64,000 bases of DNA, from positions 22,143,084-22,207,083 of the forward strand of contig OX328098.1 in assembly GCA_946811185.2 (NCBI GenBank), read 5' to 3'. Source of the stretch: Hippopus hippopus (lineage: Eukaryota > Mollusca > Bivalvia > Cardiida > Cardiidae). Both the position numbers and the translations under genes were made by a program. Of this stretch, positions 40,641-52,422 are shown piece after piece (within the stretch, counting starts at the first letter, position 1; each line of letters begins with the position of its first letter). The notes below the pieces were generated by a model, which saw only the letters and a list, made by a program, of their open reading frames with translations, did not search any database and was not told where the DNA came from.

Positions 40641-42350
40641 ATGTTTTCCTGGGAGTTGCCTTGCAGTCATTTGCTCAAGACTTCAACCTGACTAATGCCG
40701 CCGTTGAAAACTACGGTAAGTGTTTATATTGACAAAGAATAAAAAATTGTGTGAAAGCCGTGAAGTATTTTGCTACAAATGCATTGATATTGAGTTTGTC
40801 AATACACAATAAAACTACTTTTTATTGGTTTTTAACCCAAGTTCGCTGAGTAAAGAAACTCGATAATAGGTTTTACGGGTTTAGGTAAAAATTACTTTAA
40901 AGCGAGCATGAACTTTCTGTGGAAAGGGAATGAAACACGTAAAAAAAATTATTGAGACTCAAACCTCAACATTTGGAGTCAAAGACTCTACCGACCGACC
41001 TAGCCAAACAACAATGATGTTACTATCTTTCGTGTCTAAAATGTATTGATAACTCGTAACGCGATAGTGACTACACCGTGAATCACGTAGTGAGAAACTA
41101 TCGTAAAAATGCGTAATATCTTGACAAAAGTGGTGTTTTCGACAAGTAATTTTTTCCTCAATAAATTAGCGTAATGGCCACATTTGGAGCAAATGTAGAT
41201 AGTCATCGTTTGAAATGATTTCTTTTGTACATAAATAAATAGCAGCCAAATGTAAACAGCTGTGTTTAAGAATACAGGTAAATTTCATTCATTTAGATGT
41301 ATGGCAGTTATTGTAAGTCTGACTATCTTTTTAAGTGCTAATAGACAAAGTTCCTGTTTCTCACAGAACAATAAATATCAAAAACATGGAATTGATGCTG
41401 ACAACATTAATATTGGGCCTTGTACAAAAAAAAACCCTGCATACATGCTCCTGTAAGGCAAGTTACGCTCTGTACTCTGCTCGTGATGAAAGCTAATATA
41501 TATCGACTAAAACTGCTGAATGAACATAAATAGAAAACTAAGTGTATGTTTATACTCAAGTACTGGTATGACTGCCACCATGTTGTGGAGTATTCGATTG
41601 AAGAGATTGTCGTTCAGCTGAATTAATTCGTGGACATCTGAATGGTGGTAAAAATTGGTTCAAGAGTGCTACAGTTTCCATTATCATGCTAGTGTAACTA
41701 TCGCGCTCATCGGTGCCCTTAATCGTTTTTCTCATGTGACATCTTCGACTCTTCCAATTTTAGGATTTCAAGTATGTAAATTATAACATCTGGTGAATGA
41801 AAAGTATGCTTTTGAGGAACAATGTTATGAGCAATTTCTCCTTTTCCTTAAAAGGAGTTGAATGCAGATCCGTAAAAAGTTGTTTCTATGAGGGTATGTT
41901 AAGGAGTGGATTTTATTTTCAGGTCACAAACAAATAATTTATGTCCATCATAACAGAGAATAACCAGATCTATGATTTTGTACAAAGTAAAACCGAGCTT
42001 ACCCTGTTCAGCCAGCTCCTACAGGAGTTCTCTGGTCTCAGTCTGCTCTGTTTCTTTATAAAATGTTAAAGAGCTGATGCTGTTAGTTATGGTAGTAAAA
42101 TTATTTGCTTTGTGTGCAAACAAACAAAATTAGAAAATCAAGTTGGATTGAATCTAACATAAAATAATCATGAGGTCAATGGTAAACAAAGGACAATAAT
42201 AACTCGGAATACAAAGCCTACTGTAGTTACTTTTATAATGCATTGCACATTTTCGTAATTATTTGCATAAATCAGGTGAACTACATGTTTTGCGATCTTC
42301 CATTGTAAGATAAAGCTGTAATAATTGGTTTAAAAAAAAAAGAGAAAAAA
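40641..42350. other. No gene recognised; small decayed repeat pieces
   Basis: A possible family B edge at about 41243 (AGCCAAATGTAAACAGCTGT) and a family A hairpin scrap near 41822 (GCAATTTCTCCTTTTCC). Nothing else supported. Confidence 0.4.
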
Positions 42351-42360
42351 TTAAAGGAAA

Positions 42361-42580
42361 CAACCCCTTTACCAGTCAGTCCCTTAGTTTTCCGAGTCTG
42401 CAGCAGACGATATTAGGTAACATCGAGAAAAAAGGAGTGTTACTCATAATGATAAATTTCTCCTTTTCGCACAATGGTGTCTAACCGATCAGAAAAGTGT
42501 GACTCACGAACACCAGGTATATCGTCTGCAAAATCGTACAAATTTAAAGTCTCAAATTTGTCGTTTGGTAATGCGTTAAA
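42361..42580 (+). mobile_element. Family A MITE, strongly diverged
   Basis: CCCCTTTACCAGTCAGTCCC, GAAAAAAGGAGTGTTACTC, AATTTCTCCTTTTCGCACAA and GTCGTTTGGTAATGCGTTAA. Confidence 0.6.
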
Positions 42581-42889
42581 TGCTTACACCAGTATATCAT
42601 TTATAAGAAGTATAAAAATAATGTCTAATTAGACTGTTGAAAATTTTGAGATACTGTACTTTATATAATGCCTTTGTAGACACCTAGGACAAAACTTAAA
42701 TAAACTCAGTTGTACCGTTGAATGCCCTGCCCACAAACTTAACACGTGTTTTCTGGAAGAATAAGCCCAGTGACCTATTTGTTTTGAACCTGTATCCTTT
42801 AGTATAGTGTCTAAATATTCTTGATGGGAGATATAAGAAAAATCTGAATGTTTGAACATTAAAAAATACTCCTGTATTTATTGGGTTTT

Positions 42890-44630
42890 TAGCTCACCTG
42901 AGCACAAAGTGCTCATGGTGAGCTTTTGTGATCGTGCTGTGTCCGGCGTCCGGCGTGCGTCGTCCGTCGTCAACTTTTACCTTGTGTACGCTCTAGAGGC
43001 CACATTTTCAGTCCGATACTCATGAAAGTTGGTCAGAATGTTTGTCTTGATGATATCTCGGACGAGTTCGAAAATGGGTCATGTGGCGTCAAAAACTAGG
43101 TCACTAGGTCAAATCTTAGAAAAACCTTGTGTACGCTCTAGAGGCCACATTTTCAGTCCAAAACTCTTGAAAGTTGGTCAGAATGTTTGTCTTGATGATA
43201 TCTCGGATGAGTTCGAAAATGGATCATGTCAGGTCAAAAACTAGGTCACTAGGTCAAATCTTAGGAAAACCTTGTGTACGCTCTAGAGGCCATATTTTCA
43301 GTCCAAAACTCTTGAAAGTTGGTCAGAATGTTTGTCTTGATGATATCACGGACGAGTTCGAAAATGGGTCATGTCGGGTCAAAAACTAGGTCACTAGGGC
43401 AAATCTTAGAAAAACCTTATGTACACTGGAGAGGCCATATTTTCAGTCCAAAACTCTTGAAAGTTGGTCAGAATGTTTGTCTTGATGATATCTCGTACGA
43501 GTTTGAAAATGGGTTATGTCGGATCAAAAACTAGGTCACTAGGTCAAATCTTAGAAAAACCTTGTGTATGCTTTAGAGGCCATATTTTTTGTCCAAAACT
43601 CTTGAAAGTTGGTCAGAATCTTTTTTTTTTTTTTGATGATATCTCGGACGAGTTCGAAAATGGGTCATGTCGGGTCAAAAACTAGGTCACTAGGTCAAAT
43701 CTTAGAAAAACCTTGTGTACGCTCTTGAGGCCATATTTTCAGTCCAAAACTCTTGAAAGTTGGTCAGAATGTTTGTCCTGATGATATCTCGGACGAGTTT
43801 GAAAATGGATCATGTCGGGTCAAAAACTAGGTCACTGGGACAAATCTTAGAAAAACCTTGTGTACGCTGTAGAGGCCATATTTTCAGTCCAAAACTCTTG
43901 AAAGTTGGTCAGAATCTTTTTTTTTTTGATGATATCTGGAACGATTTTGAAAATGGATCATGAGGGGTCAAAAACTAGGTCACTAGGTCAAATCTTAGAA
44001 AAACCTTGTATATGCTCTACAGGCCATATTTTCAGTCCAAAACTCTTGAAAGTTGGTTAGAATGTTTGTCTTGATGATACCTCGGACGAGTTTGAATAAG
44101 GGTCATGTCGGGTCAAAAACTAGGTCACTAGGTCATATCTTAGAAAAACCTTATGTATGCTCTAGAGGCCATATTTTCTGATCAAAACACTTGAAAGTCG
44201 GTCAGAATGTTTGTCTTGATGATAGCTCAGACGGTTTGAAAATGGGTTATGTCGGGTCAAAAACTAGGTCACTAGGTCAAATCTTAGAAAAACCTTGTGT
44301 ACGCTCTAGAGGTTTTAACTTTAGTCCAATACTCTTGAAAATTGGTCAGAATGTTTGGCTTGATTATATCTTGGATGAGTTCGAAAATGGATCATGTTGG
44401 GTCAAAAACTAAGTCACTTGACCAAATCTTCAAAAAACCTTGTGTTTGCTCTAGAGGCCACATTTTTAGTCCAATACTCTTGAAAATTGGTTATGTCGGG
44501 TCGAAAACTAGGTCACAAGGTCAAATCTTAGAAAAACCTTGTGTACACTTTTGAAAGGGATTTAAAATGGATCATGTTTGGTCAAAAGGCTCAGGTGAGC
44601 GACTTCAGGGCCATCATGGCCCTCTTGTTC
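42890..44630 (+). mobile_element. Helitron-like element with about eleven 145-bp tandem units
   Basis: 5' head TTTTTAGCTCACCTGAGC with GCTCATGGTGAGC hairpin. Then a CCGGCGTCCGGCGTGCGTCG-type run, then units starting near 43029, 43174, 43319, 43464 and on at about 145-150 bp to 44560. Each unit has GAAAGTTGGTCAGAATGTTT, GATGATATCTCGGACGAGTT, AAAACTAGGTCACTAGGTCA and CTTGTGTACGCTCTAGAGGC. The 3' end has GGCTCAGGTGAGCG (inverted copy of the head) and a GGGCCATCATGGCCC hairpin before CTCTTG. Subterminal inverted repeats plus a 3' terminal hairpin fit Helitron-like elements (inference). Confidence 0.7.
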
Positions 44631-46073
44631 CGAAATCAAAATGAGTTTCAGTCATAGGTAAAGCTATTTTCTAAACGACTGATATTCAGTACACCCTTAA
44701 TTCATTTTGTTTCATTTAAGTTGATGTTTCACCAATATAATGATATAGAAATTGCTTACAACTGTATTCATTAAAAAATAGACACAGACTTAGTTCTTTT
44801 TGGTGAAATTTCATCCTGAACTGCCGCAATGCAGGGTGTACTAAAAGTAATATTCATAGAATTTCTCAAAAGCTGGTGACCCCAGTTTTTATCTTTTTTT
44901 TTTTTGTAGATCAGATGATTATACTAATATCAAACAAAGTGTCGTGAAATTCTCAACGTTGTAAAAGTGTAGTAGTCGTCTTTAAAACGAGCTTAACAGT
45001 GTATGTATACTTGGCCATTGACGAAGACCAGGGCAAGTATTCGTTAACTGTTCCACGTATCATTCTAAATACAATTCTAAATTTTCAAAGTAAAACTCTG
45101 GGTTCAATCAGAAATTGTGTTACTTTGAAGAAATCAGAATTATAGTAGCGGTACATTTTCAAATGGATGTTGAATACGGCCCTTGAAATATGTTTTGTAA
45201 AAGAGCCATAGAATTCAGGCTTTGAAGGCGTTCTAAGCGAAATTATCTGATGAAATACATTTTTACAGTTTCTGTTGCTTTTGAAGCTACACGTCAATGC
45301 AGCTGTTGCTGGAGCTGTCAAGAACCATTTACGTAAATGTGACGTCCATATTTGGCGGTCATGAGTGCGTGTCGTCAGCGACGTCTGTCTGAGAGGAGAC
45401 AATCAGTGAATTATCCTAGTGTTCTGTTGTGGCCTGCTTGACGTGTGACAGTTATACACAACACAAATGAACGATGACGTCACCGTGACATCTATCAGAT
45501 TCATGTATCACTTTTGTCAATAGTAGGCTTTATTGACCCAGCTGCACCATTGGCGCTTCACATTTACAGGTCACATGTGCGTACTTTTCTTTTGTTTGGG
45601 TATGAGCCCTGTGTAAAACACTTCATTTTTAAAAGCACTTTACCCACACATGCAGTCGGTAATATTAGAATCAGGTTGCACGTTCCAACCTATAGACTTG
45701 ACGTTACGGAGAGATGGATCGTCCGATATGAATCAGAATCAACTGCAGCCTTGCGATATGACATACACAGCAGTTTTTGATTAGATTTTAATCATTCATA
45801 AATCCGTTTTGAACATGTACGAAATCAAAGAATGAATCGTTTCTTTAGGAATTAAGTATATATGCGATTCTTCAGTATATGTCAAACTTGCTTTTATTTG
45901 TAGCCAAGCTTTAACATTCTTAGGACTGTTACTTTGTTCAACCGGAAGTAGCGGATGCATTGCCGTCCACTAGATGTATCACTGCGCCGAAAAGTAGCTC
46001 TTCTCTAAAGCCAGTCGTGAAATTCAGTAAACTTCCGTATTTGGTTCCCTTATTTCTAGTTTTTAGCCAGGTT
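44631..46073. other. No gene recognised
   Basis: ORFs at 45085-45402 (minus) and 45514-45780 (plus) were inspected. No domain, no splice framing. Confidence 0.4.
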
Positions 46074-46100
46074 AATTCTTTAACTCATGACAAACGTGTT

Positions 46101-46306
46101 AAATTCTTTAACACACGACCTGTCCAAACTGACAGCATTTGCAGACGGCAATGCTCAAATGATGGAATTTGACTTTGATAAGGTAGAAACAATGTGGAAA
46201 AAGGAGAAAATGTTGGTTACCAGCATTTTCTCCTTTTCCCACAAGGTTTGCATGAGGCGTCTTTCTCAGGATCGTTAATTCACGGGATTCTGTGCTACTG
46301 GGTTAA
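46101..46306 (-). mobile_element. Family A MITE
   Basis: TTAAATTCTTTAACACACGA, CAGACGGCAATGCTCAAATG, hairpin with GGTTACC centre, right end CTACTGGGTTAA. Confidence 0.75.
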
Positions 46307-46794
46307 ATTTAATGGCGACGGTAAAAGTTGCCAAATCGTTAAATACCCTCTTGGTACTTTCAATACCTTATTTCGTGTCAGCGTATATCATAACACGTAC
46401 CTAACGTCGTTCGCAGAAGGTAACCTCAGAATTAAAATAACTAAAGAGCAAACACAACTTGTAAATAAAAAGGACCAGCGTATTCATTCAAAAACAATTG
46501 ATTTTAGCTTTCCAGTTTCCACGATTGTCACTACCTTTGTTTCAGGGTTTCCAAACAAAAGGTTTCCTAACATCGTCGGTGGATATTGGTTCGTGTTGGT
46601 CAGTGCAGTTACTCTCCGGCGATTTTATTTACGGAAAAAAAAGGACAATAAAATCGCGCAGTCATGTGTTTTGAATGGCTGTACACGTCGGAGAGGTATA
46701 AAGTGCGGAAAAAGGAAGATAAGAGAGGTTTCTTTGGAAGTGGTGAGTTCGTTTGATTTTAGTGTTACCATTTAGATCTACTTCATAATTCATG

Positions 46795-47159
46795 TTTGAA
46801 GAAATCGGCCTCTTGAAAACATTGTGGAAAAAAGGAGAAAATGCTGGAAGCCAGCTTTTTCTCCTTTTCCGACAATGTTTTCTAGCATATGCTACCCTAT
46901 AAAAAATAAATTCTATCATTTGATCTGTATTTAATTCGTGTCATGCAAGTTCTTTGAATTTGGACACGTCTAAAACTTTGTCGTGTGTAGAGTGCTAAAT
47001 AAAAAGGTGGCTGAAGTGAATGGATATGTCCAGAAGAGGATAGAAAACATCCTGAGAAAATAGCAGTAAAGATAAGTTTCCCTTTTCTCAAAATGTTTTT
47101 AGTAGCTATCTTACTTTTGGTCAGTGGTCATTAAAAGAAAAGACTGTCTGGTAAAGGGT
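46795..47159. mobile_element. Two family A MITEs, incomplete
   Basis: 46795-46998 forward, with hairpin AATGCTGGAAGCCAGCTTTT. 47025-47159 is a decayed reverse part ending CTGTCTGGTAAAGGGTT. Confidence 0.65.
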
Positions 47160-47167
47160 TTGCTGAT

Positions 47168-47465
47168 CCCCCGTAGCGCAGTCGGTTGTGTAAAGGACTT
47201 GAGAACAGGGGAAGTTTGGTTCGATCCCCGGCTCGGAAAATTTTTCCGTCCAAGGATTGATGATAGATAGTCTTTGCAACAGGATTCATTCGTTTGACCA
47301 TTATTTCGACAATAGTTATGTGGGAAAGCAGGCAGTGGCTTGGAAAAAATATTGTGCGCAGTACTGGTAAAAGCATCTCCAGGATAGCATGAATAGGTGC
47401 ACTGGCCGCCACGATATAACTGAAATAATGTTGAAAATGGCGTTAAACACTATACAATCAATCAG
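47168..47465 (+). repeat. SINE type 2, full length
   Basis: A box TAGCGCAGTCGG and B box GGTTCGATCCC are both clear. Body AAGGATTGATGATAGATAG, GTGGGAAAGCAGGCAGTGG, ATAGGTGCACTGGCCGCCAC. Tail GAAATAATGTTGAAAATGG then ATCAATCA. Confidence 0.85.
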
Positions 47466-47589
47466 TGGTAAAGGGTTCAAAATCGAATGTAGAGTGGTCG
47501 ATGAAAAACGACCCCAAGTATATACCTACATTGATTAGTGCCTGAACTGTATTTTTCAATTGTTCTGATTTTATTCTACACCATCAGTG

Positions 47590-47775
47590 CTCTGAAAAGC
47601 GGGGGCTTAATGGATCGGGACACTTCATTATACCAAGATATTTGTCACATAATATGGATCCGTTTTGTCCGAAAACCGGCTGTATCATGGGTTGGAACTT
47701 AGAATGGTCCTTGACATGCAGAAAGTTTCGACCCAGGTTAGCCTGCGCGAACTGCGTGCTAGAAGAAACCGTGCC
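47590..47775. mobile_element. Family C relative, rearranged
   Basis: GAAAAGCGGGGGCTTAATGG, CATTATACCAAGATATTTGT, TATGGATCCGTTTTGTCCGA and GCCTGCGCGAACTGCGTGC are family C blocks in a shuffled or inverted order. Confidence 0.5.
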
Positions 47776-48484
47776 CTTTCACTCAGTATTTTGTTAGTTT
47801 CATGTCAGGTTAGTTTCTCGGCTGGCTTTAGACAAAAATATAGATTTCAACCCCTAAAGCGCCTTTCAAAACTTTGCTTTTTCGGGCAGTGTTTATGAAG
47901 ACAAGACCGTATATAACGTGCAGTACGATCTTTGATTTACACCGTTCGCCTTGCAGCGACACTCTGGAGAAAGCCAACCTTTATTTGCATATTGTTCCTA
48001 GAATGAAAAATGTCTGGAAGTTTTATTTTTAGGTGCTTTATTTAACCATTAATCACACACAAAAATAAGCAGAGGAACGACAAGTGGAAATATTTTGTTG
48101 TTCAAAGAAGTATTATCACTCCTTTGTTCTTCACTGACACCCATGTTGGGGGTTACTCATTAGAATCATCTCAACGAGGCAATTTTAATGAGTACCAACA
48201 AGGTTATAGTGAATTATAAAAGTTTTAGAATTCGACTACCTCTGTTTCAAAGGCCACCGAGTCAATACCCTCATTAACACAGACCGATTTCAAAGTATGA
48301 TAACTGGTGTTTATAACGAAACTCAATTTGCATAGAAATAAAGCAAATTTTTGAAATTAATTGACTTGCCGGGAGCCAATTAAAGCAATCAGCTGTTACC
48401 ATTATAAAACATATCTTGGTAACAACCTGGCACCAGTTTATGTATATAAACGTTTTAACAGGTGAAATCTAGTTTTTTTTACCA
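47776..48484. other. No feature seen
   Basis: Unique-looking sequence without a supported gene or repeat. Confidence 0.4.
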
Positions 48485-48785
48485 GCCCGCTTAGCTCAAG
48501 TGTTAGAGCGTAGGACTGGCAAACATCAAGACTTGGGCCACTTGAGGTCGTGGGTTCGATTCCCACGCCAGGCTATCTAAAATTACTAATAGTCTTTCGG
48601 GTGAGACGTTAAACCGAGGTCTCGTGTGGCGGTGCTATATACCGAGTACGCCCAGGCGCAACTTAGGATGGGTTTCGTCCTATATCTTGCACTATCCCCC
48701 GTAATAAAACTAACAACCTTCAGGGGGCGTCGCCCATATGGGCATCCGGTGGCACTGATATATAAGCGCAATTCAATCAGTCATC
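48485..48785 (+). repeat. SINE type 3 with well-preserved tRNA-like head
   Basis: Head CCCGCTTAGCTCAAGTGTTA with perfect B box GGTTCGATTCC at 48553-48563 and a long variable-arm-like insert. The tRNA-unrelated body has TTTCGGGTGAGACGTTAAAC, GGGGGCGTCGCCCATATGGG and the tail TATAAGCGCAATTCAATCAG. The body and tail rule out a plain tRNA gene. Confidence 0.7.
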
Positions 48786-48830
48786 ATCAAGTTACTTTAG
48801 CTCACCTTGTGGTAGTATTCACCAACCATT

Positions 48831-49038
48831 TTAATCCTTATATTGCTAAGTGAAATGAAATTTTCAAGCCGATAGCGAAAACCAAGATTTTGCTATTTCA
48901 AAAGTATTTCTTTGGGAAAAATATCACCTTATCAGACAGTGTAGATCCAAGATCAGACTGCACGTTCTGTGCAGTCTGATCTTGATCTACACTGCCCGAA
49001 AAAGGTCAGTGAGTCGCGCTTTGCTGCATAAGGATTAA
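48831..49038 (+). mobile_element. Family E MITE, best copy
   Basis: TTAATCCTTATATTGCT at left and TGCTGCATAAGGATTAA at right. Inner palindrome GTAGATCCAAGATCAGACTG with its complement, separated by CACGTTCTGT. Full-length homology to 14635-14846. Confidence 0.8.
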
Positions 49039-49440
49039 ATCCTATTCTAGGCCTAGTGCTAAACATAGAAAATATTGCAAAATTTTAGTGGCGATGTCAT
49101 TTAGATCAGATCAGATACTGCGTTACCTTGTTTAGAAAATTATTTAGGACTAAAAATAGATTTTTTTGAGGACGACTGGTGAAACCTGATCAAAGGATCG
49201 TCCTCACCAACCGTTCTAATTTGCAATATAATTTCAGTTCTTAAGATTTTTTTCTAAATGTTAAAGGACCGAAATTTCTGCTCGGCTAAACTATTTCTTT
49301 TAGGCTAAACCATATATTATTGGCTTAACCAACTGGTTTAGCCAATCAAAAATTCTGTTACTTTCTACATTGAAATAAGACAAAGACTTGATATTTTGAT
49401 TGGTTAGTGAATACGGACCTTGGGGTCGATAATGCATTCT

Positions 49441-49990
49441 AATTTCAATTCTCAAGATACAGAGGATATTTGTTTTTTACGGTGAAAGATCGAAATTTAT
49501 TTCGTCGAGTGAACATCATCGGTAATATTTTCATGAGTGGCGCAGCCACGAGTGAAAATATTACCAATGATGTTCACGAGATGATATAAATTTCGATCTT
49601 TCACCGAAAAAAACAAATATTCTATTTATTTCATTCTATTTATTTCATACTTTTAACCCTTTCTGGGGGAAAATTAATCAAAATCCAGTACAGTTCTTTT
49701 CGGTTATTTCCCGTGGCGTACCCCCTCCGGATAGCAACGCATTTAATATTACGTCAAGCGCGAGAAATGTAAGGTAAATGACGTCATATTTCCATCTGGC
49801 TGTGAAGCACGCGCATTTTACCTAGGTAACTAGTGCGCGGGAACAACTGTTTCCACCTTCAATTGGAGAGTCAGAATATAAAAGTCGGTATTTTCACTGG
49901 TCGTAACCATGAAATATCGAAAAATATCTCACCGTTATTTCTCGATAAACTACCGGAGAGCATGAAAAAATGTGGGTTTTTTTTGTAAAC
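49441..49990. mobile_element. Family G element with about 165-bp palindromic head
   Basis: 49455-49622 is a large hairpin: ATTTGTTTTTTACGGTGAAA, ATCGAAATTT, GTGAACATCATCGGTAATAT and AGTGGCGCAG, then the reverse. It is followed by TTTAACCCTTTCTGGGGG, GCGTACCCCC and CTCACCGTTATTTCTCGATA. The same blocks in the same order occur at 56938-57672. Confidence 0.65.
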
Positions 49991-50079
49991 TTCAAGCGAA
50001 TGCAATTTCTGTATGGCTACAGAAAATGGCTTAGCGACTCAGAAATAACAATACTTTCTAAATTTTAGAATGATATTTG

Positions 50080-50338
50080 AGCCAATCTCTGTGAAAAGCT
50101 AGAATGCTTTTGCGAAAAGTATCGGTCCATGTCAGCCTGCTCATTCCGCGCAGGCTGACATGAGCCGAAACTTTTGGCTATCTTTTAATTTTCTGCTTGC
50201 CAAAGGATAATTCGATCTCATGGTTCCGTCGATTGTCAGACAAAGTGGGTTTTATGGATCTCTAATTATGAGGTTTCTTGCTTGGTACAATGCATTACGG
50301 GGATGCATTAAGTCCCCTTTTTCGACAGCCTGGCTTAT
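50080..50338. mobile_element. Family C MITE
   Basis: GAGCCAATCTCTGTGAAAAG to CAGCCTGGCTT, with hairpin CCATGTCAGCCTGCTC / GCGCAGGCTGACATGAG and the GGATCTCTAATTATGAGG segment. Confidence 0.78.
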
Positions 50339-50344
50339 TTAGTT

Positions 50345-50447
50345 ACGCTGAAAGAATGTTGTGCGAAGTACTGGTAAAAGAACTGCAAGAAAAGATGAGT
50401 ATGAGCAATGGCCACCGCAAAAATCTGAAAAAATATTGAAAATAAAC
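50345..50447 (+). repeat. SINE type 2, 3' part only
   Basis: GTTGTGCGAAGTACTGGTAA, GGCCACCGC and TATTGAAAATAAAC. It is wedged between two family C copies. Confidence 0.6.
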
Positions 50448-50448
50448 G

Positions 50449-50711
50449 AGCCATGCTCTGTGAAAAGGGGGCTTAATGCATCTGCCAAAAAGTATCGACC
50501 CATGTCAGCCTGCGCAGTCTTTGCGGACTGACCTGGTCGAAACCTTTTGTTGTTGGTCAATCAGTTTCTGCATTTCAAAGTACCATTCTGCATCATGATT
50601 CAGCCAATTGTTAGACAAAATGGATTATATGGCTTAATTATGATGTGTTGACTTGCCTTGTATAATCATCACAGAGATGCAGTAAGCCCCCTTTTACTAG
50701 AGCATAGCTCA
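50449..50711. mobile_element. Family C MITE, best copy
   Basis: TIRs of about 33 bp: GAGCCATGCTCTGTGAAAAG with GGGGCTTAATGCATCT, and at right the inverted form through CCCCCTTTTACTAGAGCAT to 50711. The hairpin in the left third is CCATGTCAGCCTGCGCAGTC with a mismatched partner. Confidence 0.82.
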
Positions 50712-50828
50712 AATGCTTAAAAGACTTTGCCATTCCTTTCCTAGGTCATACCTTTCTGTCAGAAATACCTTTTTGGGTCGGTGTATGTCAGTTTGTTAGG
50801 CCCCTTTCAAATAATGGGAATTGTCTAG

Positions 50829-50831
<3 letters not shown>

Positions 50832-50880
<49 letters not shown>

Positions 50881-50886
50881 GAGAGA
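50832..50886. repeat. Microsatellite (AG)n
   Basis: Nearly pure AG run with a single GGG interruption. Confidence 0.95.
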
Positions 50887-51439
50887 TGAAAAAATGATAG
50901 AGCGCTCTAGATGAACTTTTACGTAAACTGATGACTTTTGTACTCTCTAGACTTAATATTCACCAAACTGTACTAGATCTATTTAGGTCTTTGCTTTTTT
51001 TTTTCAAATAACTGCAGTCTGTTGTTGACAGATTTTCATCAAGTTTGTTTTTTCGTTCCTGTATTTTCTAATATAATTTTGTAATCTTTCAAGCCGGGTA
51101 ACAAAAGAAAGCCAGGACAGGAACATATTCCACTCGGATTGGTTCTCAGCTCGTTTTGTTTGTAATTAAATCTGTTATGTTGAGCCAGGAAACAATAATG
51201 ACCGAGAAAGATTTTCCCACAATTCTTTCCTATTATTGGGTTATTATGTCGCCGGACGTGACCGGGATATTATATTAAGACAGTTTGTTGACCAGTGCTC
51301 TCTTGGTCAGTTCAAGCCCACTCGTGTGATCACTTTATATCCAGCTAATGAGTTCTTTAAGGATATTTTACTCTAATGGTATGAAATTGTTTCATAGTAG
51401 AGATCTTTAGAAGTTACTGTATCTTGAACGTATTTCAGA

Positions 51440-51660
51440 TCTTTACCAAATGATCCCGTGTTTTAGCGACCCTGAGTAAGAAGGCCTCTGAAAACATTGT
51501 GAGAAAAGGTGAAAATGCTGGTAACCAGCATTTTCTCCTTTTCTCACAATGTTTTCTACCCTTTCTGAGACAAGTCCAACCAGTTGGGCCATATTCAATT
51601 TTTCTTCTACAATTTCTTTTAAACTGGATATGTCTAAACTCTTGTCATCTAGTTAATAGT
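51440..51660 (+). mobile_element. Family A MITE
   Basis: ATCTTTACCAAATGATCCCG to CATCTAGTTAATAG. The hairpin at about 51494-51560 has one compensated change (TGTGAGAAAAGG pairing CTTTTCTCACA). Confidence 0.78.
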
Positions 51661-51667
51661 TGATTTA

Positions 51668-51815
51668 TACTAGGGGTTCTCTGTGCCTTAGTGGTGAAGT
51701 TGTAGGATTCGCAAGCCAGAGATCTCGGGTTCAATCCTTTCTGGCGGCGCTGCTTTTTTGTGATGTCCTAGGGCAAGGCACTTCAGAGACCAAGCCTGGT
51801 AGTGACAATCACGTA
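51668..51815 (+). repeat. SINE type 1, head and middle
   Basis: Head TGTGCCTTAGTGGTGAAGTT with B-box-like GGTTCAATCC, then CTAGGGCAAGGCACTTCAGA. The tail is missing. Confidence 0.65.
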
Positions 51816-51879
51816 AAAAAAAGATGAATAGAAAAATATTTATGATTCGATTTTTAATCTGTAACCTCTTTCAAATAAT

Positions 51880-52098
51880 ACTGCGTATAGAGAATGGTTT
51901 GCGGAAGAAGGTCTTTGAAGACTATAAAGAAAAAGAAGGAAAGAAATTTTTGAAAAATGTAGGTAAAGGAGATAATGCTAATTACTAGCATTTTCTCCTT
52001 TTCCCACAATGTTTTTATGTCTTGTAAATGACAGAATTTGTCGTCTGCATTTGTTTCAAATTGGACGAGTATAAAATTTTGTCGTCTTGTAAAGAGTG
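51880..52098 (+). mobile_element. Family A MITE, diverged left arm
   Basis: GTAAAGGAGATAATGCTAAT / TACTAGCATTTTCTCCTTTT hairpin and TTTGTCGTCTGCATTTGTTT to GTCGTCTTGTAAAGAG. Confidence 0.68.
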
Positions 52099-52219
52099 TA
52101 AAAAAGACTCCAGACGACAATGGAAGTTGTGTTATTGTTACAATTGTGATTTTGCAGTCCGATTTATTTAGAGCGGTGAACAAATGATATAGTACCCTTC
52201 AAAATATATAAATTTTTAT

Positions 52220-52422
52220 ATTATTTTGCCAGCATATTTGACAAAAGAGCGGACATTGTAGATCCAAGATCAGACTGCACATGTTCTGTGCAGTCTGATC
52301 TTCATCGACACTGTCTTCAAGGCCATGATGTAGATTTCGCTTTGTGCCTTAAGAGTGAAGATTATTTTCAAGAAATATTGTTGAAAACGGCATTAAACAC
52401 CAGACAACCAACCAACCATAAA
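52220..52422. mobile_element. Family E MITE followed by a SINE tail
   Basis: GTAGATCCAAGATCAGACTG, GCAGTCTGATCTTCATCGAC and GTGCCTTAAGAG, then TTGTTGAAAACGGCATTAAA with a CCAA repeat at 52372-52422, a SINE 3' end. Confidence 0.6.

Noticed and set aside
43029..44554. Series of about 71-codon plus-strand ORFs
   Set aside because: They are the same 145-bp tandem unit read in shifting frames; stops in each unit and homopolymer shifts argue against coding.
45085..45402. 105-codon minus-strand ORF
   Set aside because: No recognisable domain and no acceptor/donor context; likely chance.
46194..46775. 193-codon plus-strand ORF
   Set aside because: Its first part is a family A MITE read through. 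The remainder has no domain, no splice framing and unusual composition.
48485..48580. Functional tRNA gene
   Set aside because: Perfect B box but a continuous SINE body and tail follow, and the variable region is too long to fold as a normal tRNA.
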